Below, piece after piece: positions 56,020 to 64,000 of a DNA stretch of 64,000 nucleotides. The DNA comes from Saccopteryx bilineata (Eukaryota > Chordata > Mammalia > Chiroptera > Emballonuridae). How positions within the stretch are numbered: the stretch's first letter is position 1; every line of letters begins with the position of its first letter. Location: positions 288,212,590 to 288,276,589 of the forward strand of contig NC_089492.1 of NCBI RefSeq assembly GCF_036850765.1, given 5' to 3'. A program made the position numbers and the translations under genes. The notes beneath the pieces were generated by a model. It worked only from the letters and a program-made list of their open reading frames with translations. It had not been told where the DNA came from and did not search any database.

Positions 56020-56324
56020 TGGATTTTATTATAAGTCACCTGGGAGAGGCCTTTCCTAACCACCTGTATAAAGGTGTTCTCCTGCCTCCTCATCCTCTTA
56101 CTGTTCCCTGCTTTCTTGGAAGTTCCCACAATCTGAAATCGCTGCTTGCTGTCTCCTCATTAGACTGAGGCTTCGTCGGGAGGCAGCCACGTCTCTTTCA
56201 CCTAACAGTATCTAGTCCAGAAGAAGTGTTTGATAACTCTTTGTGAAAGTGATTAATCTTGCCCTCTTAAGAATTTGTGAGCAAATCTCTATGAGTTGAG
56301 TTCCTGTTTTTATTTCTGCACTGG

Positions 56325-56645
56325 ACTAACACCTGGGTCCTGAGCGTGTCATGGAGCCATCCTTTACGTCAGCTTCCTCATTTATGAACAGGAGTGTTAG
56401 GACAAGGAGTGAGGGGGTCTTCTAAGATAAAGCAGCTAAGGACAGCGGCAGTGAGAGTGGGGTGGGGACACATTGGGTTCTGGGGCGGAAGGCTAACAGG
56501 AAGGTGTTGAACCTCACTTCACTTCCTCATCTGAAATGGAGATTATAATCCCTGCCTCTTACAGGGATGTTGTGGGGATCAAGTGAGATAATGTGTTAGA
56601 AAGTGCTCTGTGATCTGCTGAGTGCTTTACAAACACAGGATGTTC
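56325..56645 (+). repeat. MIR SINE fragments (one or two)
   Basis: CAGCTTCCTCATTTATGAAC near 56,370 and, more clearly, CTTCCTCATCTGAAATGGAG, TACAGGGATGTTGTGGGGAT, CAAGTGAGATAATGTGTTAG and GTGCTTTACAAACAC at 56,523-56,637. Confidence 0.75.
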
Positions 56646-56649
56646 TAGT

Positions 56650-57105
56650 GTCCCTGCCTGTAGAGCCGATGGCAGTGCCATCAGTGGGACCCTCGCTGTG
56701 CATCAGTATTTAAGGCAGCCTATTGGGTAAGCACAGTAACTAACCCCTTTTTACTGGTAAAGACCCACGTTGTATCAAATATGACGTGGCAGTGGGTGCG
56801 TGATGGTGGGGCATTGAGGGGTCATTAAACAGTGAGGGCTTCAAAGGAATTGTTTGAAGTAGTCACAGAATATAAAACTAGTACCTTAACCCACCCTCTT
56901 GAGAGGATAAGTAGGCTGAATCTGCAACTAATAACTTTTACAGGAGAATTCGAAGGAATTGAAGTAAAACAGGAACTTTTATTGGCAAAGGTTACCTAAG
57001 AAAAACTAGCACGAGGACGCAAATCCCCATTCAGTCTGTCTGAGCCACCCTTGTAACTTGAGTGGCGTAGTGAGTCGTCTCCCACCCAGGTTCACCGCTG
57101 AGGGC
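56650..57105. other. Unique sequence, nothing recognised
   Basis: No exon or repeat identified. Confidence 0.35.
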
Positions 57106-57109
57106 CTGG

Positions 57110-57360
57110 AGAGGTGGTGGTGTGGTGTGGTGGTGAGAGGCTTTGACACTAGGCGCCCTGGTCTGAGTCTTGGCCCAACCACTCCCCAGACCCTTCCATA
57201 CTTGGTCTTGAACTCTGCCCCCAGCCCCTCATCTGTAAGTGAGGGTAGTGACAGGAACCCATCTCCTAGGGTTTTGGAGAGAATTGAGTAAGTTAGTATA
57301 TATAAAACACTTAGAACAGTGCCTGTCCAGTAAGTGTCCAGTGTATTAGTTATTACTATT
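57110..57360 (+). repeat. MIR SINE (ancient, nearly full length)
   Basis: GTGGTGGTGAGAGGCTTTGA, CCTGGTCTGAGTCTTGGCCC, CCCTCATCTGTAAGTGAGGG, TAGGGTTTTGGAGAGAATTG and TTAGAACAGTGCCTGTCCAG follow the MIR consensus from head to tail. Confidence 0.8.
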
Positions 57361-57369
57361 ACTGGTTTA

Positions 57370-59134
57370 ATGTTCATTATCACAATCTGGAGTTATCATT
57401 GGGTGACTTATATGCTCATTAAGTATATTTGAAGGTTTAAAGATTCTTTTCCCATCATGAGACCACTGTGCTGTTGTCATTAAAATTAGAATAGAATTCA
57501 CATTCTCTTAACATTAGAAATCTATTATATGTATGTCTAAAAGGAATAATATTTTTCCATCCATTGTCTGTGTGTTGCTACTCATTATAGTACTCTAGGG
57601 CAAGAACAAAGGACAAAAGGATATATTCGTGCTGTCGCGCTGAAATTGTGGAGCAGACACAGTGAATCAAAAGGCTATTGATGACTATGGTAGTTGAACG
57701 AATAGGTTTTTTGTTAGCTAGCCACTTCTTAATACTTAGCAAGAAAATATTCTGAATTATTCAAGAAATTGTGCCACTTAGCTTTGATTATGACAGTGTG
57801 AAGATAAATGATTTTCCTTGTTGCCTCGGTTTCTACCCCATACAAATGGGCCATTATGTACTGGGCATGTTGAGGACAAATGTCTGTCCGTACTGCGTCT
57901 GACATGCTTCTGTCTTTACCGAAACCATCGATCGGTTTTAGCTTGAATTCGTGCAAGAGTATGTTAGTTAATTAAAACTTTTTAAAAGCCACCTGTGCTT
58001 TTACTGTGAAGGCTGTTCACGCTCTTCGCAGCAGCAGGGTGCCTTGAGGGGCACATGCCCGCCCCTGTTTCCCCTTCCCCAAATCATAGCCTATTAAACA
58101 CCCTAGGGAGAAAACCCAAATTGCTACCTTTGTTTTGAAGTCATTTGCTTTTAGTAAATGATAACTGTTACAAACACTGAATATGTAGATGAATATCAAA
58201 TCAGTGGTTTTTATATTATTAATAAAAATTACAGTTCTGTAAAAGCGCAGCTGACCACTTAGTGTGTCAGGTGGCTAGTAGTACTTTAGACATGAGTCCC
58301 AGTAACAAGGGTGGTGTTCTGTGTTTCCTTTTGGTTTTTCCAAAGGTGATTCGAGATTTTCAGAATGCAGACAGACATGCAGGTGTTGATTTGGGGAGTA
58401 CCTAATCAAGGGGATTGTCCTGTTTCTAAGTCAGATTCTTTTTATACATTTCGCCTCTAAATGCAGTTATCTTCTATCTCCTTGGGTTTGGGAATAGTTA
58501 TGTAGGTAATTGTTAAAAGCTACTGAAGAGACCATTTATCACCCTGAATAAACAGAAATCAGGTTCTAAAACCAGATTGAAAGAAGGAAATTACATCACA
58601 CTTTTAAATAAGGAAGCACTGGGCAGAACTGGATGAGTAGAGTGACAAAAATGTGCCCCTCCCCCTCTTGTGGGCTGCTTCCGAGATTTATTAATGAGAT
58701 CTGGTGGCCAGGTAAGCAGATCTAGGTTACTGTCTTAAGGTAGCTTGTTTTTTTTTTTAAAAACAGTTTCAAAGGGACTGTCCTCAAGATAAAGTTCACC
58801 TTAATAAAGAATGTGCAATGTGCTTATTGGTGTAGCCTTTTGTTTTGTTTTGTTTAACAGCAAAAACAGGGCAGGTGCATTATAACCCTGAGAGACACTG
58901 TGAGGAGGGGGCTTCGCAGTTCTCAGAAGGCACTCCGGACTACCTTCAGTAAATACACAGTAACAGAAACCAGCTTAGAAAAGTCTACTGTTAACCATTT
59001 AAGGTTACAGTTTTTTACCCAGTATGCAAACTGTCTTCTTTGGATTTTGGAAATGAATTCAATGAAAACTGCTACATATCCTGAATGGATCCCTTTCAGT
59101 CCTTTGCCTGTTCCCTTCATTCGTTGCAGATTTA
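57370..59134. other. Unique sequence, nothing recognised
   Basis: No exon or mobile element identified. Confidence 0.4.
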
Positions 59135-59149
59135 CAGGTGTGAATTTTT

Positions 59150-59551
59150 TTTATTTTTTTTTTCATTTTTCTGAAGCTGGAAACAGGGAGAGACAGTCAG
59201 ACAGACTCCCGCATGCGCCCGACCGGGATCCACCCGGCACGCCCACCAGGGGCGACGCTCTGCCCACCAGGGGGCGATGCTCTGCCCATCCTGGGCGTCG
59301 CCATGTTGCGACCAGAGCCACTCTAGCGCCTGGGGCAGAGGCCACAGAGCCATCCCCAGCGCCCGGGCCATCTTTGCTCCAATGGAGCCTTGGCTGCGGG
59401 AGGGGAGGAGAGGAGAGAGACAGAGAGGAAAGCGCGGCGGAGGGGTGGAGAAGCAAATGGGCGCTTCTCCTGTGTGCCCTGGCCGGGAATCGAACCTGGG
59501 TCCTCCGCATGCTAGGCCAACGCTCTACTGCTGAGCCAACCGGCCAGGGCC
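59150..59551 (-). repeat. tRNA-derived Ves-type SINE, class 1 (intact)
   Basis: Minus copy with both CACCAGGGG-type units and an end of CAACCGGCCAGGGCCC. Exact 15-bp duplication CAGGTGTGAATTTTT at 59135-59149 and 59552-59566. Confidence 0.96.
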
Positions 59552-59566
59552 CAGGTGTGAATTTTT

Positions 59567-61480
59567 CACATAATTACGTTGTTTAGATGACTATTTTCTC
59601 AATATCCATTTTTTGGAAATGAATGATGCCAGAATTTCCTGAGAAAAAACGGGAGACTGGCGGCTGCCCCATGCCCTCGGGAGCAGGTGGGCTAGGAGCT
59701 GGCCCTGCAGAGAGGCTGGGTTCTATCAGACTCAGGAAGGAGGACAGCGCTGGGTGGAGGGAAACCCGCGGCCCAACGGTGGAGTTGTCAGAGATCAGTC
59801 TAGGACTGAGGGGTGGGGTGGGTGGGCTGTCTCCAGAGCCAGGGCAGAGCGGCGCCGGAGACGGCCAGGTAGATACAGATGCAGCAGCTGGCTCCAGCGG
59901 CTATGACTCGGGGTAGAAAGGGTGCCTCTGGGAATGTACCACCCTCCAGACCCTGACCTGGTTTGGGAGGGTCGACAGGGTGAAGTAAGGGACAGTTTGG
60001 CTTGTAGAGCAGGGGGTGCCAGAGGACCACCCAGGCACAGAGATGGCCACAGACAATGGGAAATGCTATGGGGAACCTACGCCAGGGCTGGACTCGATTC
60101 GGGGTGCCCGTGCAGAGTGGAGGCTGTAGCAGTGGGTCAGAACTTGGGGGTCAGGGCTTAGGACCTAAAAGGACCACCTCAAGAAACATGATTTTAGGGG
60201 TTTTTCCCCCTTGAACAAAAAAAGTCAAGTGATGTTCAACAGGAAAAAGTCGTTCCTATTTGTGATTGGTGTTTAACTGCATTTTTGACACACTTAAAAG
60301 GCTAAGGCTGAGTTCATGGATTATAGACCTATCGTCGTTATGTCCCAGATAACTTAGACGCCGGTCTGTACCATGCTGTGGCCCGCGTGACCTGACACTG
60401 GTCTCACATCGGCATCTTAACAGCCCCGAGTCCTCACAGGGACTGATTTTCCCACAGGGGCATATTTTTGCCATTGTCTTCCTAAGGAATGATAGGCACT
60501 AGCTCTACAGTTACAAGGAAACAATTTAAATTTCACGTGAGGAGTGTTTTCTTTTAAACGTGCGGCTGAGCAAACTGATCCCCCACACACACATACACTC
60601 ACGCTCACCAGGAGCATGTGTGTTGAATCTTCTTAAGAGTGGCGTGAAGAGGTGCGGGCAGCTTCACCCCTCAGGTTACTGTCTGGGGGACATGTTTACA
60701 AAATTTGTTTCCAAACCTAGGGCAGGTTGCCCAGAGTCTACACTGGAGTTATTTTCCAAAAGAAGAAAACATAAAATGACATTGCCCTCGCTTCTCCCAT
60801 GCGAGCAAGTAGGAAGTTCCGACAGTTTCATAACATGGCCCATTCACAATTCCCCATTGAAATGTAGAGGCAGGTCACCTTCTATGAATACACAAAGGCA
60901 CTATTGTGGTCAGAAGTGAGCTGGCTTAGTGAACACAATTCTTTTTAGACTAAAAAAATTTTTTTCTTAAGAAAGCTAACAAGTAGGTGATGGAAACAAT
61001 GAATAAAAAATAACTTTTTCTAGAACAACAGAAATAATTTGAAGGGAGCACTGAAATGTAAGCTTAGGAACTGAGGCAATTTCTGCAGGGGCACAAGCTA
61101 GTTACACAACCACCCTGTTGAAAGCTCAGACGTGGATGGCGCTGGGAGGCCAACACAGTAATTACTGGGCCTCGCTGGCCTGCAGGCAGGTGGGGGCAGG
61201 GCTCCCGAGTCCCCTGCAGCATTTTCCTGTAATCAGATGAACCATCTCCCAATGTGTGATTTCAAACCATGGAAGTACCCGAGTCCCTCTCCTGTCCAGC
61301 TTTCCTGTCCTTGTCCCCATGGGGGCTCCTGTGTTGGCCACTGGTTCTGAGAATGGGCCTGGGAATTGTTTTATAGCTGTGCTTTATTCAGGTAAAGAAA
61401 GGAAAAATACGTCTGCTTCATTTAAGTGACATAAAAAACCTGCCTTCCAAAGAAACCAGAAACATGACCTCCCAGTCATT
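59567..61480. other. Unique sequence, nothing recognised
   Basis: A GC-richer section at 59,640-60,170 has frames up to 97 codons but no recognised domain or splice evidence. Confidence 0.4.
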
Positions 61481-61487
61481 TTTTTTT

Positions 61488-61858
61488 TTTTTTTTTGTAT
61501 TTTTCTGAAGCTGGAAACCGGGAGGCAGTCAGACAGACTCCCGCATGCACCTGACTGGGATCCACCTGGCATGCCCACCAGGGGGCGATGCTCTGCCCAT
61601 CTGGGGTGTCGCTCTGTCGCTACCAGAGCCACTCTAGCGCCTGGGGCAGAGGCCAAGGAGCCATCCCCAGCAACCGAGCCATCTTTTGCTCCAATGGAGC
61701 CTCGGCTGCGGGAGGGGAAGAGAGAGACAGAGAGGAAGGAGAGGGGGAGGGGTGGAGAAGTAGATGGGCGCCTCTCCTGTGTGCCCTGGCCAGGAATCGA
61801 ACCCGGGACTTCCGCACACCAGGCCGACGCTCTACCACTGAGCCAACCGGCCAGGGCC
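61488..61858 (-). repeat. tRNA-derived Ves-type SINE, class 1
   Basis: Minus copy resembling the one at 34,376 (GGGAGGCAGTCAGACAGACT, CATGCACCTGACTGGGATCC, one CACCAGGGGGCGATGC unit), so they probably belong to one subfamily. The duplication is obscured by T runs. Confidence 0.92.
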
Positions 61859-61968
61859 CATTTATTTTTTAAGTGATGGTTTTTCCTCTCCTCGATCACA
61901 TATCTTTGAGAGACTGATTAAAGAGAAATAATACTTCACGACTTGAAATAATAAATATTTTAAAACTA

Positions 61969-62201
61969 TACTGCTCAGCAAACTTAGGGGATATTTCAAA
62001 ATGAATATGAAGCGATTAAAAAAACTTTTTTTTTTATTACACAAGAACACCAGAAAAGCAAAGGACAAGTCAAAGTTGTTCGATTATGCAAATAAGATGC
62101 AAAACCAACTTGTATTTCATGGGTGAAAATGCATGATACAAAAGGCCGAAAGTACTGGAGTACCTGCACATTCCCTGATCCCCTAATGTTTGTGAGCAGT
62201 A
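61969..62201 (+). mobile_element. MITE (Tc1/mariner-like), most complete copy
   Basis: Terminal inverted repeats at both ends (left CTGCTCAGCAAACTTAGGGG, right reverse complement CTGCTCACAAACATTAGGGG), each bordered by TA. About 229 bp between the TAs. The interior shares TGAATATGAAGCGATT, GGACAAGTCAAAGTTGTT, GATTATGCAAATAAGATGCA and GGCCGAAAGTACTGGAGTA with the copy at 27,883. No ORF, so mobilisation needed an autonomous partner. Confidence 0.88.
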
Positions 62202-62204
62202 TAT

Positions 62205-62665
62205 TTAAATCTGCCTCGTGTCAGAACAGCTGACTGCAAGGACTAGGACGGGCCCATCATCCTTTGTCCCAGAAACGGTTCCTGTCTCTCCCTTCCTACG
62301 TGGGGAAATAAACACATGCAAAAAATATATATCTTTAGCTAAAAAAGTAAAAACCCTTTGCCTTATACATTATATACATTCGACTGATACCAGTGATAGT
62401 AGATGGAGGTATACAGATGTGACTTATGAGCTCCTGCTGTGTTCCACGCAGTGGTGGTTCATGATGGGCACATCACCTCTGATCTGAGTTCACAGTCTAG
62501 CAGGAGGTAACAGATCTGTCTCTAAAACAAAAAAATATACCCTGTGTACCCCTCCCCCCACCCCAGACCTCAACAGCCCAGCTCTCAGCAGGTGCACACA
62601 CGTTTAGTGAGAATGAGAAAGCGTTACAAAGGCTAAATTTTTAAAAAAACTGGTGTTAGAGAAAA
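62205..62665. other. Unassigned sequence
   Basis: No gene recognised. Confidence 0.35.
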
Positions 62666-62667
62666 AC

Positions 62668-62796
62668 ATCTATTTATTGTTCTACTTAGTTGTGTATTCA
62701 TTGCTTGTTTCCTATATGTGCCCTGACCGGGGATGAAACCCACAACCTTGGCATCTCGGATGATGCTCTAAGCATCTGAGCGGCCTGGCCAGGGCT
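62668..62796 (-). repeat. Ves-type SINE, class 4-like
   Basis: Minus copy: GCCCTGACCGGGGATGAAAC as antisense box B region and GGCCTGGCCAGGGCT at the head end. Short and diverged. Confidence 0.75.
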
Positions 62797-62814
62797 TGTT
62801 ATAAAGTCTGTGTG

Positions 62815-63192
62815 TGGCCCCGGCTGGTTGGCTCAGTGGAAGAGCATTGGCCTGGTGTATGGAAGTCCCAGGTTCAATTCCCGGCCAGGGCACACAGGAG
62901 AAGTGCCCATCTGCTTCTCCACCCCTCCCCCTCTTCTTTCTCTCTCTCTGTCTCTCTCTTCCCCTCCCACAGCCAAGGCTCCATTGGAGCAGAGTTGGCC
63001 CGGGCCCTCAGAACGGCTCCATGGCCTCTGCCTCAAGTGCTAGAATGGCTCTGATTGCAGCAGAGCCAAAGCCCACATGGGTAGAGCATCGCCCCCTGGT
63101 GGGCATGCCAGGTGGATCCCAGTTGGGTGCATGCGGGAGTCTGTCTGTCTGCCTCCTTCCCCCTCCATCTCACTTCGGAAAAATACAAAAAA
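62815..63192 (+). repeat. tRNA-derived Ves-type SINE, class 1
   Basis: GGCCCCGGCTGGTTGGCTCA head, box B GGTTCAATTCCC, CAGGAGAAGTGCCCATCTGC, one CGCCCCCTGGTGGGC unit and a GAAAAATACAAAAAAAT tail. Imperfect duplication ATAAAGTCTGTGTG / ATAAAGTCCATGTG (62801-62814 and 63193-63206). Confidence 0.94.
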
Positions 63193-63206
63193 ATAAAGTC
63201 CATGTG

Positions 63207-64000
63207 CATATATCTCAGAAGGGGCCGGTGTTACACACATAGTTGGCAAGATATGTCCTAAATGTATTCTAAGCAAACTGATTTATCTGAAGACAGAGCC
63301 AAGACAGATACTAGTTAACATTAGCATTGATGTGCTAATGAATAATAAAAGTAAAATTAAAGGCTCTGGGGACCCCAGACCTCTGACGAGGGAGGAGGTT
63401 CTGGATGCTGAGGAGCGAGCAGGTTAAGGAACACTGCACTCCCAGCCTCTGCAGCTAGGCTCCTCGGAGAAGAGAATGTGAAGAATGTACCTTTCAGTCT
63501 GTCTCTGAGGGAAGAGGAAGCCGTCCCAGGCCACCACTGAAGCCAGTCATCTTGTAGAACTTGATTTTTACAGGATAATGGAAATTAGTATCTTCCTCTA
63601 TTCCTTTATCTTAAACAAGTGTAATCACTGGAGAATTTGTCTTCCTGGGGCCAACCCTGAAATACAGCATCCAAATAAGTGCTGGGCTGTGGGCTAATGA
63701 GGTGCCAACAGTAGATCTGTCATCTGATCAAGGCGTCGGGTTTTTGTGTATCTGCGTTCTGCACTCGGGCCACAGTAATTTCTGAAGGTCAGGGTGTGGG
63801 AGGTCAGAGAGGCCAGCAGGGGTTGTTGTGCAACTGTGGGCCGCCCATGAGGAGGTCCACACTCCTGACCACGGGAATTATTTCTTACTTTGCTGAAAGC
63901 ATTGCAGATCTTGGATCAGGACTTAGGAAATTACTTTTAATGTCTATGTTTAAGTGCCCTCAGAAGAAGAATAAAAGTAAAAATATCAGAAGTAATGGAA
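63207..64000. other. Unique sequence to the window end
   Basis: No exon or repeat recognised. Confidence 0.4.

Larger units (their letters stand above)
52926..64000 (+). other. Putative long first intron (open at the window end)
   Basis: Follows the predicted donor and shows intron-like content: old MIR/L2 fragments, five SINEs (four antisense) and MITEs. No splice-acceptor plus open-frame combination stood out. If the first exon is wrong, this is simply downstream flanking DNA. Confidence 0.4.

Noticed and set aside
58900..59586. A 228-codon plus-strand frame
   Set aside because: More than half is translation of an antisense class 1 SINE (59,150-59,551); the rest has no recognisable domain.

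Overview
This window looks like nuclear DNA from a bat, most probably a vespertilionid-type (yangochiropteran) bat. This is an inference from the repeat content. About 29 tRNA-headed SINE copies of the Ves kind are present. There are also short non-autonomous hAT elements with perfect 8-bp target duplications, a Tc1/mariner-like MITE family, a young 5'-truncated L1, and the ancient MIR, L2, L1M and MaLR background shared by placental mammals. No prokaryotic or viral gene set is present. Nearly every long open frame lies in a SINE, a microsatellite or a GC-rich block.

Layout. From 1 to about 52.1 kb I see no convincing protein-coding exon; this part reads as intergenic or intronic DNA. It alternates between unique sequence and repeats: nested SINE/L1/L2 near 0-6 kb, an LTR cluster at 17.6-23.5 kb, a SINE inside a MITE at 27.9-28.5 kb, a hAT inside a SINE at 39.5-40.2 kb, and a HAL1/L1-like block at 42.7-43.9 kb. 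At 50,328-50,400 a 5' half of tRNA-Gly(UCC) sits between perfect 17-bp direct repeats.

From about 52.13 to 53.46 kb there is a strong CpG island. It holds a compact plus-strand promoter: inverted CCAAT box, GC box, palindromic full CRE and TATA box within 64 bp. A plausible first exon of about 150 bp follows and ends in a good splice donor at 52,926. I could not identify the gene from one exon. The rest of the window (53-64 kb) fits a long first intron. It carries old MIR/L2 fragments, several SINEs and a 78-bp palindromic MITE that would fold into a pre-miRNA-like hairpin if transcribed.

The SINEs fall into four structural classes, used as labels below. Class 1 is long (350-400 bp) and begins GGCCCTGGCCGGTTGGCTCA. 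Class 2 is about 200 bp, with a head resembling CCTGACCTGTGGTGGCGCAG and a TC-rich tail. Class 3 has a class-2-like head followed by a variable array of GGCTTGAG-type units. Class 4 is short, begins AGCCCTGGC, and twice occurs as the same head-to-tail dimer. All family names come from my recognition of sequence and not from a database search.
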